Assembly: GCF_900460245.1 (NCBI RefSeq)
Contig: NZ_UHIP01000001.1
Coordinates: 1-64,000, forward strand
DNA length: 64,000 bases
DNA from: Vibrio fluvialis
Lineage (GTDB): Bacteria > Pseudomonadota > Gammaproteobacteria > Enterobacterales > Vibrionaceae
Direction of reading: 5' to 3'
The translations under genes and the position numbers were made by a program. Under the pieces are notes generated by a model. The model was not told the DNA's origin and did not search any database. It saw nothing but the letters and a program-made list of their open reading frames with translations. Below are positions 1-14,812 of the stretch, one piece after another (position 1 is the first letter of the stretch; each line of letters opens with the position of its first letter).

Positions 1-1513
<1,513 letters not shown>

Positions 1514-1605
1514 ACAACACCCAAGGGGTTTTGTAGTGGACTCAAAGCTAAGCGCATAAGAATGTGTTGAGAGAACGAAAAACAGCTTTCCGAATTTTAA
1601 GAATT

Positions 1606-1725
1606 TGCTTGGCGACCATAGCGTTTTGGACCCACCTGATCCCATTCCGAACTCAGAAGTGAAACGAAACAGCGTCGATGGTAGTGTGGGGTCTCCCCAT
1701 GTGAGAGTAGAACATCGCCAGGCTT
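1606..1725 (+). rRNA. rrf: 5S ribosomal RNA (first operon)
   Basis: The 120-base gene starts TGCTTGGCGACC and ends CATCGCCAGGC, so the two ends can pair as the 5S terminal helix. It looks identical to the copy at 7103-7222. No tRNA gene follows this 5S, unlike the second operon. Confidence 0.95.
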
Positions 1726-1732
1726 TAATTTG

Positions 1733-1787
1733 CACTTGCTTAAACTTTAAGCAAGTCACCATAGGGCTCTAAAAAACTTAGAGTTTT
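1733..1787 (+). terminator. Candidate 3' end of first rRNA operon (two hairpins)
   Basis: Just after the first 5S lies a 10-bp inverted repeat, acttgcttaa with ttaagcaagt around a 3-base loop, without a T run. About 25 bases on, ctctaa and ttagag form a second short hairpin followed by TTTTAT. Either or both could end or process the upstream transcript. The AT-rich second hairpin also abuts the next promoter and may act as its UP element. This is inferred from structure only. Confidence 0.45.
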
Positions 1788-1790
1788 ATG

Positions 1791-1818
1791 TTGACTTTCA
1801 CGGTGTGAAGCGTAATAT
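1791..1818 (+). promoter_or_regulatory. rrn P1-like promoter of the second rRNA operon
   Basis: A TTGACT -35 (1791-1796) and a TAATAT -10 (1813-1818) are separated by 16 bases. They are preceded by AT-rich DNA and followed by a GC-rich discriminator (gcgtcctgcc). That combination is typical of growth-rate- and ppGpp-controlled rRNA promoters. It lies about 200 bases before the mature 16S 5' end. Confidence 0.75.
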
Positions 1819-1855
1819 ACGCGTCCTGCCTACGTGCTAACGCACTGAAAGCAAA

Positions 1856-1867
1856 GCTCTTTAACAA
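1856..1867 (+). promoter_or_regulatory. boxA antitermination element, rrn leader
   Basis: The sequence GCTCTTTAACAA matches the E. coli rrn boxA bound by NusB/S10. It sits between the promoter and 16S. A second copy occurs in the tRNA-Ala to 23S spacer at 3884-3896, which is the usual arrangement. Confidence 0.75.
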
Positions 1868-2018
1868 TATAAACCTATCAATCTGTGTGGGCACTCGTTG
1901 ATGATAATCGCAAAAGATTTATCAATGAACTGAGTGACCAATTTGATACTTCGGTATCGAGCACAGTCAATTCAACATTACATAGTAATGTTATCAGTAT
2001 TCATTGAGCCAAAACTTT

Positions 2019-3570
<1,552 letters not shown>

Positions 3571-3635
3571 TACGAATGATTATTGCGATGAGTGTTCACA
3601 CAGATTGATGGTTTATACGTTTTAGAGACGATACT

Positions 3636-3712
3636 GGGTCTGTAGCTCAGGTGGTTAGAGCGTTCGCCTGATAAGCGAGAGGTCGGTGGTTCGAGTCCAC
3701 TCAGACCCACCA
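3636..3712 (+). tRNA. ileT: tRNA-Ile (anticodon GAT)
   Basis: This 77-base cloverleaf has acceptor GGGTCTG paired with CAGACCC and an encoded CCA end. The anticodon loop ctGATaa reads isoleucine AUC/AUU codons. It lies in the 16S-23S spacer, the classical place for the Ile/Ala tRNA pair, and would be cut from the rRNA precursor. Confidence 0.97.
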
Positions 3713-3754
3713 ATCTTCCTCCCAGAGGATTGGCACACAGTATCAACACCTGAT

Positions 3755-3830
3755 GGGGCTATAGCTCAGCTGGGAGAGCGCCTGCCTTGCACGCAGGAGG
3801 TCAGCAGTTCGATCCTGCTTAGCTCCACCA
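3755..3830 (+). tRNA. alaT: tRNA-Ala (anticodon TGC)
   Basis: This 76-base cloverleaf has acceptor GGGGCTA paired with TAGCTCC and an encoded CCA. Its anticodon is TGC, in cctTGCacg. It follows tRNA-Ile by 42 bases within the 16S-23S spacer. Confidence 0.97.
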
Positions 3831-3883
3831 TCTTTAAGCACATTTGCTTAAGTGTTCTTAAACATGGTTTTCAGTAGAAAATC

Positions 3884-3896
3884 TGCTCTTTAACAA
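3884..3896 (+). promoter_or_regulatory. boxA antitermination element, 16S-23S spacer
   Basis: TGCTCTTTAACAA is an exact match to the E. coli spacer boxA. It lies about 225 bases before the 23S 5' end and would maintain antitermination into the 23S gene. The surrounding spacer (3831-4122) has further inverted repeats fitting RNase III processing stems, but no gene. Confidence 0.7.
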
Positions 3897-4122
3897 TTTG
3901 GAAAGCTGACAAAACAATCTTTTAAAAGATTGTTTGTAAAGTTCTCAATGTATTCCTTAACGGAATACACCAACAAACACATTCAAGTGTGCTTGGTATC
4001 GAAGCTTACTGTTTCAGTAAGTCTTCAAATTGAGTCCGGCAAAATCAGTCACACACTCATGAAAAATAAATGTGTGACACCTAGGTTGTTTAACAACAAC
4101 CCGAAACTCCTTCGGGTTGTAT

Positions 4123-7010
<2,888 letters not shown>

Positions 7011-7102
7011 ACAACACCCAAGGGGTTTTGTAGTGGACTCAAAGCTAAGCGCATAAGAATGTGTTGAGAGAACGAAAAACAGCTTTCCGAATTTTAAGAA
7101 TT

Positions 7103-7222
7103 TGCTTGGCGACCATAGCGTTTTGGACCCACCTGATCCCATTCCGAACTCAGAAGTGAAACGAAACAGCGTCGATGGTAGTGTGGGGTCTCCCCATGTG
7201 AGAGTAGAACATCGCCAGGCTT
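7103..7222 (+). rRNA. rrf: 5S ribosomal RNA (second operon)
   Basis: This 120-base gene looks identical to the first copy and lies 92 bases after the 23S end. The sequence downstream diverges from the first operon right after the gene, and here leads into tRNA-Asp. Confidence 0.96.
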
Positions 7223-7252
7223 TAAATTTAGACTCTTGAGTCTAACCAGTGC

Positions 7253-7329
7253 GGAGCGGTAGTTCAGTTGGTTAGAATACCGGCCTGTCACGCCGGGGGT
7301 CGCGGGTTCGAGTCCCGTCCGCTCCGCCA
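7253..7329 (+). tRNA. aspT: tRNA-Asp (anticodon GTC)
   Basis: This 77-base cloverleaf has acceptor GGAGCGG paired with CCGCTCC and an encoded CCA. The anticodon is GTC, in cctGTCacg. It is the distal gene of the second rRNA operon, 30 bases after 5S and directly before the terminator. Confidence 0.97.
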
Positions 7330-7340
7330 CTTATTTAAGA

Positions 7341-7366
7341 CCTCAGCAGCAATGCTGGGGTTTTTT
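7341..7366 (+). terminator. Rho-independent terminator of the rRNA operon
   Basis: The stem cctcagca/tgctgggg (one mismatch or wobble) around the loop gcaa is followed by six T residues. It closes the operon after tRNA-Asp. Confidence 0.88.
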
Positions 7367-7709
7367 GTTATCTGGGAGTGGTAAACCTCTACACTCACCA
7401 GCCTCACTGAGCGCTTCGCTCTCCTCTTTCTCTCGCCCCAGCGCTTTGTCGCTCTTAAGTGTTATTCCTAACGGCTAACGGATTGTTACCTATCTCAGGC
7501 TCTTACCCCTTCGGCTTTGTTGTCATCGCGCCTCTGTTTGGTAAAGATAGACCTGGCTTCTCTTGCTTGGCATTGCTCAGGTTGGCTTCAGACTGGTGCA
7601 CTACAGAACCTTGTCTTGAAGGCTTGCGGAAGAGAGTGTGCGAATCTGGGCCGAAAGTTGTGACCCCTTGGTGCGGTGTTTCTGAGTGGTTAGGGGAGAG
7701 CAAAGATAT
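7367..7709. other. Gene-free stretch between rRNA operon and add
   Basis: No convincing gene is seen in these 343 bases. Open frames exist on both strands but lack a ribosome binding site and resemble no family I recognise. There is no clear tRNA remnant. The stretch separates the rRNA operon from the convergent add gene. Confidence 0.5.
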
Positions 7710-7734
7710 AAAAAAGCCGATGCAGGACATCGGC
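7709..7734 (-). terminator. Terminator of add
   Basis: Read on the minus strand, GCCGATG and CATCGGC pair around TCCTG and are followed by six T residues. It lies 24 bases after the add stop codon. Confidence 0.85.
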
Positions 7735-7758
7735 TTGGTAAGAGATAGATTCTTTATA

Positions 7759-8763
7759 CTAAACGCGTTGAGCGACTTTGGCTTTCAGCGTCTGTTTATC
7801 GGTATCGGACAAGAATGCCAGTTCCAAGCTGTTTAATTGCGCCTGACGAATCTGCTCTTGGCTCAATCCGGCTTGAGGAGCAGCAACTTCATACTCGTAT
7901 GGCAGCTCAATGCCCTCTACGGCAGGATCATCAGTATTTAGACAGGCGAGTACTCCATACTCAAGAAAGCGCTTGAGAGGGTGTAATGCCAAGCTTTCTA
8001 CTGTACTGGTTTGAATGTTGGATGTCAGACATGACTCAATACCAATGCGATGTTTTGCTAAATAATCCATTAGCTGCGGATCGTGAATCGCTTTCACCCC
8101 ATGACCAATACGGGTCGCGCCTAAGTCACGAATCGCTTGCCACATACTTTCCGGACCAGCCGCTTCTCCTGCGTGAACAGTAATATGCAGGCCTGCATCG
8201 CGTACCTGTTTAAAATGGCTGACGAAACGATCGCCGGGCTGGCCGAGCTCATCACCGGCAAGGTCGACGGCCACAATATGATCTTTCTGGCTCAGAATCG
8301 CGTCCAGTTCTTGCTGACAAGCGTCTGTGCCAAAAGTACGGCTCATGATGCCAATCAGGTTGGCTTGTACGCCAAAATCGCGCACGCCGGCTTTTACGCC
8401 GTCGACAACCGCTTCAACTACACCCGCGACAGGCAAGTTGTGTTTCATCGCCATGTAGTACGGTGAGAAGCGCAGCTCAGCGTAATCAATTTGCGCGTTG
8501 AGTGCGTCTTCCACGTTTTCATACGCAACGCGGCGGCAAGCGTCCAGATCGCCCAGTACTGCCACACCCCAGTCTAGTTTAGACAGGAAAGCAACCAGTG
8601 ATGGCTCAGCTTCAACGATCTGTACGTGCGGAGTGAGATCCGCAACGGTGTAGGCTGGCAGAGCCACACCAAATTTTTGACCGAGGTCGAGAATGGTTTG
8701 AGTGCGAATGTTACCGTCAAGATGGCGGTGTAAATCAGTGAGTGGAATATTTTTCGTAATCAT
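7759..8763 (-). CDS. add: Adenosine deaminase
   Basis: This 334-residue cytosolic zinc enzyme deaminates adenosine or deoxyadenosine to inosine or deoxyinosine in purine salvage. The N-terminal metal motif [11 protein letters not shown] (HxH) is present, as are the HAGE motif that supplies metal and catalytic residues, RIGHG, and LNTDDPAV with the paired aspartates. Length and motifs fit the proteobacterial Add family. It is a single gene on the minus strand with its own terminator, converging on the rRNA operon. The downstream side of a GGDEF/EAL gene is its upstream neighbour. No regulatory site was identified. Confidence 0.96.
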   Translation of the reverse strand: MITKNIPLTDLHRHLDGNIRTQTILDLGQKFGVALPAYTVADLTPHVQIVEAEPSLVAFLSKLDWGVAVLGDLDACRRVAYENVEDALNAQIDYAELRFSPYYMAMKHNLPVAGVVEAVVDGVKAGVRDFGVQANLIGIMSRTFGTDACQQELDAILSQKDHIVAVDLAGDELGQPGDRFVSHFKQVRDAGLHITVHAGEAAGPESMWQAIRDLGATRIGHGVKAIHDPQLMDYLAKHRIGIESCLTSNIQTSTVESLALHPLKRFLEYGVLACLNTDDPAVEGIELPYEYEVAAPQAGLSQEQIRQAQLNSLELAFLSDTDKQTLKAKVAQRV

Positions 8764-8844
8764 TATCGTCTACCAAGTCAAAATCTGCGCTAAGTATAAA
8801 AACCAAACCTTGCGGTGTCAGTAGTGAGAATGGCGAATCGAGTG

Positions 8845-11418
8845 CTATTTTGCTGATATTCTCTTCATGTTAACCAGATCTGTTGGCCACTCATGGTACG
8901 ACATCGGTTTGTTGAACAAGAACCCCTGTCCTTGTGGGCAGCCAAGTTTGGCTAGCAATTCGGCCTGTTCAGGTGTTTCAATGCCTTCTGCAACGATGTT
9001 GACCTTAAAACTGTTGGCCAGATTGATGATGGTGGCTGCAATGCTGCTTTCATACTGTTCTTGCTTTAGTAGAGAAACGAAAGCACGATCGATCTTAAGG
9101 CAATCGAAAGGCAGCTTATACAGATAGGCGAGCGAACTGTAGCCGGTCCCAAAGTCGTCAATCGCCAGACGGATCCCCAAGCGCTTGATGGAGTGCATGG
9201 TGTTTAAAATCACCGGGTCGTTATTGACGATACGGGATTCGGTAATTTCCAGCGTCAGATTGTTCGGTTGCATGCCCGTGACACGCAGCGTTTCTTCAAG
9301 CTGTGGCATGAATTCAGGATGGGAAAGCTGATTGACTGACAAATTAACGTGCATCTGGAAGTCGGCGGCCCATTTCCCTTGCTCGATACCTTTCACGGTA
9401 TCGCAGCATGCTTGTCGCAGGATTTGTTCGCCAATCGCGTTAATAAGCCCGCTTTCTTCTGCAATCGGGATGAAGTCCATGGGTGGTACTAAACCGTATT
9501 CTGGCGACAGCCAGCGCGCTAAGGCTTCTGCTCCCAACACTTCGCCGCTGTGCAGGTCAACTATTGGTTGATAGAACGGAACAAACTCGTGGTTTTCCAG
9601 CGCCAGCTTAATCTGCGTCACCATTTGGGTTCGCTTGCGAGAAACATCGGCCATCTCCGGCACATAGTAACTGAGACGGGTCGAGTCTTGCTTGGCGTTA
9701 CTTAATGCGATGCTGCCGTTGCGCAGCCACACCGTCATGCTGGCAGGTTCAAGCCCATGAACAATACCCACCGATATGTTCACGGCGATGTTTTCATTCG
9801 GCATATTGAATGGCGTGGCGAACAGTTGCAGCAACTGTTGGGCAAACTGCTTGATGGCCGGAATGTCATCGCATTGAGGAAGATAGATGGCGAACTCATC
9901 ACCACCGATACGGGCGATGTAGCTGTTGTCGTGACTGACGGTTTTCAGGCGTTGGGCGATGAGGACGAGCAGCTGATCGGCCTGGTGATGGCCAAGGCTG
10001 TCATTGATGTCTCTAAACTTATCGATGCCAATCAAGAACAGGCTGCCATGCAACGTTGGCAATTGGTTACAGCTGTCTATCATGCCTTCGCGACTGTAAA
10101 CCTTGGTCAGCGAATCGTAGATGAGTTGCTCGCGCAGCGCTTTAAATGACGCTTTAAGGTTGTTCGCCATTTCCGTAAAGGCAAACACCATCATACTGGT
10201 TTCGTAGATCTTGCCCGGTTTGGGCATTGGGCTGTCCCAATCTCCCTGCGCCAGATGTTTTGCTGCCGCCGCGGTAGAGGTAATGGGCGCCGTGATGCGG
10301 TTAAAGGTGATAAAGCCGATGCCAATCCCAAACAGGCTGACGATCAGGCCCAGCAACCAGCTGTTGCGCTGGTTTTGCGGCAGAGAGCCTAGAAGGTCTG
10401 CTTCGGAGATGGTGACATTGATGTACCACTTGAGCCCATGTTCGTCCTCGACCGACGTCACTTGGTTGAAATAGCGCGCGCCATCGACCTCGGTACTGAA
10501 CACCTCTTTCGGCAGGGTATGCGCGCTTTGCAGAACGCGGGAAATCTCGATGGCACTGGCTTTCAACACCGGATTCGGGGTTTCCTGAGTGGTGAGTCGA
10601 TCGCCTTTGGGTGAATACTCGGTGCCCCACGAGACAACGCCCGTTGGCGCTGAATGTGCGATCAGGCGCTGGGTTTCGTCAAAGATATACACGTCGGCAT
10701 TAGTTTCACGTTTCAGCATGTGGAGAAAAGTGTTAAAGGTGCTGATTTTGACGTCGGTGACCATGACGCCGACAAACTGGGTTTGTTGCATCACTGGTGT
10801 CAGAGCAGATAACGTGATGTCCTGGCGTTCGTCCATGTTGGTATACACCGATGACCACATCGGATGTGGATTCGCTGCCACTGGCGTATAGAAGGGACGA
10901 GTACGGGGATCGTATCCGGCTATCACGGAACGGATTTCATCGCTGACAGAATCGCCATGGTAAATCGTGAGCTGCTGCTTTGTGCGGCTGTCTTTGAGCA
11001 TCAGCGTGAAGCTCTGATTGTCTTCCTTGCGAAAGCCGACAAATTCGCCGTTGATGCCAGCAAAACTCATCACATCGATTTGAGAAATCGGGCGGTACAG
11101 GTCGCTGAAGCCGGAAACCAGAAATTGTTCGATCTGCTGTGAGTCATTGGGCTGATACAGATGGTGAAAGCCGATGCTGTGGCTCATGCTCTGATTAGCA
11201 CGGAACGGTTCATCGAGAAAGGCGTGTAAGCGTTGGTCAACGTTGTGGGTCAGGAAGGTGAGCTGTTTGCGGCTCACATCCTGCACCATCTGTTCGTAGC
11301 TGTATTTCTGAACCGCTCCAATGACACCGATCGTCACCAGAATAATGATCACGAAAGGGAATAACACAGCGGTTTTCAAAGTCATCTGTTGTCTGAACGG
11401 CATATCCTGATTCTGCAA
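8845..11418 (-). CDS. Membrane GGDEF/EAL cyclic-di-GMP protein
   Basis: This 857-residue inner-membrane protein is predicted to make and/or break cyclic di-GMP. A transmembrane helix at about residues 15-37 precedes a long periplasmic sensor region of Cache type. A second helix near 355-375 leads into a HAMP-like linker. The cytoplasmic GGDEF domain keeps IGGDEF near residue 505. The EAL domain keeps AEALARW near 631, DDFGTGYSSL and AEGIET, so both catalytic motifs look intact. The ligand is unknown. The start is uncertain: TTG at 11418, or ATG at 11403 or 11385. It lies 48 bases after ntrC and may be read from it. Confidence 0.9.
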   Translation of the reverse strand: MQNQDMPFRQQMTLKTAVLFPFVIIILVTIGVIGAVQKYSYEQMVQDVSRKQLTFLTHNVDQRLHAFLDEPFRANQSMSHSIGFHHLYQPNDSQQIEQFLVSGFSDLYRPISQIDVMSFAGINGEFVGFRKEDNQSFTLMLKDSRTKQQLTIYHGDSVSDEIRSVIAGYDPRTRPFYTPVAANPHPMWSSVYTNMDERQDITLSALTPVMQQTQFVGVMVTDVKISTFNTFLHMLKRETNADVYIFDETQRLIAHSAPTGVVSWGTEYSPKGDRLTTQETPNPVLKASAIEISRVLQSAHTLPKEVFSTEVDGARYFNQVTSVEDEHGLKWYINVTISEADLLGSLPQNQRNSWLLGLIVSLFGIGIGFITFNRITAPITSTAAAAKHLAQGDWDSPMPKPGKIYETSMMVFAFTEMANNLKASFKALREQLIYDSLTKVYSREGMIDSCNQLPTLHGSLFLIGIDKFRDINDSLGHHQADQLLVLIAQRLKTVSHDNSYIARIGGDEFAIYLPQCDDIPAIKQFAQQLLQLFATPFNMPNENIAVNISVGIVHGLEPASMTVWLRNGSIALSNAKQDSTRLSYYVPEMADVSRKRTQMVTQIKLALENHEFVPFYQPIVDLHSGEVLGAEALARWLSPEYGLVPPMDFIPIAEESGLINAIGEQILRQACCDTVKGIEQGKWAADFQMHVNLSVNQLSHPEFMPQLEETLRVTGMQPNNLTLEITESRIVNNDPVILNTMHSIKRLGIRLAIDDFGTGYSSLAYLYKLPFDCLKIDRAFVSLLKQEQYESSIAATIINLANSFKVNIVAEGIETPEQAELLAKLGCPQGQGFLFNKPMSYHEWPTDLVNMKRISAK

Positions 11419-11466
11419 TAATGGCCTGTGATTCGGGGCATTGGCAGTGGAGACAACAAAAGTCCT

Positions 11467-12870
11467 TTAATACAACTCTTTCAATTTACGTGTGAGTGTA
11501 TTGCGTCCCCAGCCTAATACTTTTGCGGCATCCTGCTTATGGCCATTGGTATGGTTGAGCGCTGCTTCTAAAAGTATACGTTCAAACTCCGGGAGTGCGT
11601 AAGACAGTATCTCAGTTTCTCCTGAAGCGAGAGCGGATTTCGCCCAGGACTCCAGCTGTTTCTGCCAGCTGACATCACTGTCGAAATCGACGTTTTTCTT
11701 CTCGGCCAGCAACTCGGAAGGCAGGTCGCTCGGCAGTACCTCTGTCCCACTCGCCATTACGGTCAGCCAGCGGCACATGTTTTCCAACTGGCGAACGTTG
11801 CCTGGCCAGTCGAGGCGATTAAGAATCTCGATGGTCTTAGGATGCAGGGTTTTCATCTCCACGCCTAACTCTTTTGCGGCCAAAGCGAGGAAATGTTTAG
11901 TTAATTTATCAATATCCTGACGCCGCTCACGCAATGACGGGATCTGGATTCGAATCACGTTGAGGCGGTGAAACAAGTCTTCACGAAACTTACCCTGATG
12001 CACCAGCTTCTCAAGATTCTGGTGTGTGGCCGCGACAATACGTACATCCACCTTGATCGCAGAGTGACCGCCGACGCGATAAAATTGCCCATCGGCCAGT
12101 ACGCGCAGCAAGCGCGTCTGAATATCTAAAGGCATATCACCGATTTCGTCGAGAAACAGAGTGCCGCCGTTGGCCTGCTCAAAACGTCCCTGACGCACAT
12201 TGTTCGCGCCGGTAAAGGCACCTTTTTCGTGACCAAACAGCTCTGATTCGATCAAGTCTTTCGGAATGGCCGCCATGTTAAGTGCGATAAAGGGTTTCTG
12301 CGCGCGTGGGCTGTGACGATGCAGTGCATGAGCCACCAATTCTTTACCGGTACCGGATTCACCATTGATCAGCACTGAAATCGACGAGCGGGACAAACGG
12401 CCAATGGCGCGAAACACTTCCTGCATCGCCGGCGCTTCGCCGATGATTTCCGGAGCATCATAGGTTGGGGTCAGGCGTTGTGACTGCTCTTTACGCTGCT
12501 CCTGGCCGTGGGCGATGGCACGTTCGACCAGCGTCAGGGTTTCATCCACATCAAACGGTTTAGGCAGATATTCGAATGCCCCCTTTTGGTAAGCGTTGAC
12601 GGCAGCATCCAGATCGGAGTGCGCGGTCATTATGATCACGGGCAGCTCTGGTGAGCGTGAGTGCACCTGATGGAGCAACTCAATGCCGTCAATTCCGGGC
12701 ATGCGAATATCGGACACCAGCACGTCAGGCGTTTCTCTTTCGAGTGCCATTAACACACTTTCGGCATCGGAAAATGTTTCGCACTTGATGTTGGCTGATG
12801 ACAGGGTTTTCTCCATCACCCAGCGAATCGAGCTGTCGTCATCGACAACCCATACGTATCCTTTACTCAT
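11467..12870 (-). CDS. glnG: Nitrogen regulation response regulator NtrC
   Basis: This 467-residue sigma-54 activator is phosphorylated by NtrB under nitrogen limitation and switches on glnA and other nitrogen genes. The receiver domain has the acidic patch VVDDDSS and phospho-acceptor SDIRMPG. The AAA+ domain has Walker A GESGTGKE and the sigma-54 contact motif GAFTGA. The C-terminus is a Fis-type helix-turn-helix (DAAKVLGWGRNTLTRKL). The ATG at 12870 is preferred over an upstream TTG because GAGGA lies 8 bases before it and MSKGYVWVVDDD matches family N-termini. It follows ntrB by 54 bases. Confidence 0.96.
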   Translation of the reverse strand: MSKGYVWVVDDDSSIRWVMEKTLSSANIKCETFSDAESVLMALERETPDVLVSDIRMPGIDGIELLHQVHSRSPELPVIIMTAHSDLDAAVNAYQKGAFEYLPKPFDVDETLTLVERAIAHGQEQRKEQSQRLTPTYDAPEIIGEAPAMQEVFRAIGRLSRSSISVLINGESGTGKELVAHALHRHSPRAQKPFIALNMAAIPKDLIESELFGHEKGAFTGANNVRQGRFEQANGGTLFLDEIGDMPLDIQTRLLRVLADGQFYRVGGHSAIKVDVRIVAATHQNLEKLVHQGKFREDLFHRLNVIRIQIPSLRERRQDIDKLTKHFLALAAKELGVEMKTLHPKTIEILNRLDWPGNVRQLENMCRWLTVMASGTEVLPSDLPSELLAEKKNVDFDSDVSWQKQLESWAKSALASGETEILSYALPEFERILLEAALNHTNGHKQDAAKVLGWGRNTLTRKLKELY

Positions 12871-12924
12871 AGTTTGGTTCCTCAACAGCAGCCCCCATTC
12901 TCATGGTGAGAATGGTCACGTCGT

Positions 12925-13971
12925 TCAAATCGGTAAATAAATCGTAAATGTTGTTCTTCCTGGCCAGCTTTCTACGTCTATTTTTCCATTGTGCTGGTCT
13001 ATCAGGTTTTGCGAAATGGATAAGCCGAGCCCGGTTCCTCCCTCACGGCCGCTGACCATGGGGTAGAACAAGGTGTCCTGCAGTTCTAGCGGAATGCCCG
13101 GACCGTTATCAATAATTTCGATTCTGGCCACCAACTTATGTCGCTGGCCGTGAATATTGGCTTGGTGCACTGTTCTGGTGCGCAGAGTAATCACGCCATG
13201 TGGCTGGTTGGCGAGAATCTGCGCTGCGTTACTGACAATGTTCAATAGCGCCTGCTCAATCTGGTAGGTGTCCATCATGATGTTGGGCAGGCTAGGATCG
13301 TAATCACGTTCAATATGCAGATCGGCACTGCCTTCCAGTTCGACCAACTGGCGTACTTTTTCCAGAATCAGGTGTAAATTTTCGGAGGTTTTTTTACCCG
13401 GCTTTTGCGGCCCCAGCAGGCGATCGACCAGAGCGCGCAGGCGATCGGCTTGCTCGATAATGATTTGGGTGTATTCGGTCAGGCTCTGGTCGGGCAGCAT
13501 GCGTTCAAGTAACTGAGCTGCACCGCGCAGGCCTCCGAGCGGATTCTTGATTTCATGAGCCAGGCCACGCACCAACAGCTTAGCGGCTTGTTGCTGTGCA
13601 TGCTGGTTGAGTTCCTGAGTCAGACGGCGCTGCTGGCCTATCTTGCGCATTTCAACCAGCAACATCAGTTCTTTCTGCCACGACAGCGGGCTGACGGTAA
13701 CTTCCAGCATCAGCGGCTTGCCATCCACCACAAACGTCACGTCGCTGTCGGTGATGCTTTGTCCGCTCTGTAGCGGTTGGGAGAGTAGCGCCAGATCCAT
13801 CGAAGCGTGTTGAATCAGCTTGGAGAGCGGTTGATTAATGATGCGTTTGGCACTTTGTGAGAACAACTGCTCGGCGGCGGGATTGGCATAACGCACACAC
13901 AGGGTTTCATCCAGCATTAAAGTGGCGGTTACAACGTTGTTCAGTATCGTTTCGCTTAGCTCTGCGCTCAC
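12925..13971 (-). CDS. glnL: Nitrogen regulation sensor kinase NtrB
   Basis: This 348-residue soluble histidine kinase/phosphatase acts on NtrC and is controlled by PII. An N-terminal PAS domain (LDETLCVRYANPAAEQLF) is followed by the H-box RGLAHEIKNPLGG, the N-box ALLNIVSNAAQ, and G-boxes DNGPGIP and GGTGLGLSISQ. The GTG at 13971 is chosen because AAGGA lies 8 bases upstream and the resulting length matches E. coli NtrB (about 349). An open frame extends 28 codons further upstream across a probable NtrC operator, so that extension is unlikely to be protein. Confidence 0.95.
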   Translation of the reverse strand: MSAELSETILNNVVTATLMLDETLCVRYANPAAEQLFSQSAKRIINQPLSKLIQHASMDLALLSQPLQSGQSITDSDVTFVVDGKPLMLEVTVSPLSWQKELMLLVEMRKIGQQRRLTQELNQHAQQQAAKLLVRGLAHEIKNPLGGLRGAAQLLERMLPDQSLTEYTQIIIEQADRLRALVDRLLGPQKPGKKTSENLHLILEKVRQLVELEGSADLHIERDYDPSLPNIMMDTYQIEQALLNIVSNAAQILANQPHGVITLRTRTVHQANIHGQRHKLVARIEIIDNGPGIPLELQDTLFYPMVSGREGGTGLGLSISQNLIDQHNGKIDVESWPGRTTFTIYLPI

Positions 13972-14006
13972 AGGTTCGTCCTTGTCCGTGTTCCAAAATG
14001 ATGCAA

Positions 14007-14023
14007 TGCACAATATTGGTGCA
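14007..14023 (-). promoter_or_regulatory. NtrC-type operator upstream of ntrB
   Basis: TGCACAATATTGGTGCA matches the palindromic NtrC consensus TGCACC-N5-GGTGCA with one half-site change. It lies about 36 bases before the ntrB start, the place where NtrC is known to repress glnL in enterobacteria. Autoregulation is inferred. Confidence 0.65.
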
Positions 14024-14107
14024 TTGATTTTGTCAAGTATGGCGCAACGGAGCACAAAGAAAAAGTCAGAGACTGTTGGAAATCGAGCTATTTAGTGCAG
14101 ATCTTGC

Positions 14108-14638
14108 CTAATTCACGGACGCTCGATGTAAATGCACCGTTACAAATAGAGACGATGCAATAACCTTGCCGTTTCCAAACGCCTGAATTGAAAAGGTATG
14201 CGACCCGCGTTCAATATTTTTCAGCTCCCACACCGTTTTGGTGCTGGGCGCACCATAAGGTTTGCCATCCATGACGAGCTGCAGGTGTTCGGAGACTCCA
14301 AGTGAGCGGTTCAGCTCGGCCGCGACGGTGATTTGCCCCTGATTATTGCGGATGGTTTGGTCTGGCTGGGGAGAAGTCAGGTGGATTTGTAACGCGACAG
14401 GCGTTGCTTTGTTCGCTTTCGGTGCAGGCAGGTCAATAGGTTGAGCGGCTTCGTAGCTGGGTTCTGGCGCAGATGCGTCATAATCGGGCAACTGAAGAGT
14501 CTGGGCTTGTGTATCGGCCGGAGCATCACTGAAGTGAACAACGCCATGTTCATCTTCCCATGTGTAAACGCTTTGTGCGTAAAGCCATTGGGGCACAATG
14601 AGCAGCAACGATAAGCATAAACCTGAAAAACGTTTCAT
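14108..14638 (-). CDS. DUF4124 domain periplasmic protein
   Basis: This 176-residue protein has unknown function. A Sec signal peptide (MKRFSGLCLSLLL...WLYA, cleavage after about residue 21) is followed by the DUF4124 signature VYTWEDEHGVVHFSDAP. A proline-rich linker and a C-terminal beta-rich half (residues 85-175) resemble an Ig/FN3-like fold. The ATG at 14638 has GAGG 7 bases upstream and begins the signal peptide cleanly; the longer GTG start does not. It sits between glnA and ntrB in the same direction, behind the glnA terminator. The position is conserved in Vibrio from memory, but no nitrogen role is shown. Confidence 0.85.
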   Translation of the reverse strand: MKRFSGLCLSLLLIVPQWLYAQSVYTWEDEHGVVHFSDAPADTQAQTLQLPDYDASAPEPSYEAAQPIDLPAPKANKATPVALQIHLTSPQPDQTIRNNQGQITVAAELNRSLGVSEHLQLVMDGKPYGAPSTKTVWELKNIERGSHTFSIQAFGNGKVIASSLFVTVHLHRASVN

Positions 14639-14742
14639 CTTCCACCTCACGAGTTTGTGGGTTCGCCAAGACGCGGAGTCACTGGTTCGATACTGAGTAT
14701 GTAACGTTCATGTTAAATGCCTTCATCACGGGCCCAAATACG

Positions 14743-14769
14743 AAAAAGGCCCGCCTGCGAGGCGAGCCT
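14743..14769 (-). terminator. Terminator of glnA
   Basis: On the minus strand AGGCTCGCC pairs with GGCGGGCCT around a short loop, followed by five T residues. It lies about 45 bases after the glnA stop and separates glnA from the DUF4124 gene. Confidence 0.85.
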
Positions 14770-14812
14770 GATTTTCGTGTGTAACCTGCGTTACGCTTAC
14801 AAAGAATAAGAC

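Noticed and set aside
7459..7836. 125-codon plus-strand frame between the rRNA operon and add
   Set aside because: No ribosome binding site, it runs through the add terminator and into add, and its translation resembles no protein family.
13972..14055. 28-codon N-terminal extension of ntrB
   Set aside because: It covers the NtrC palindrome, has no ribosome binding site, and the GTG at 13971 gives the family length.
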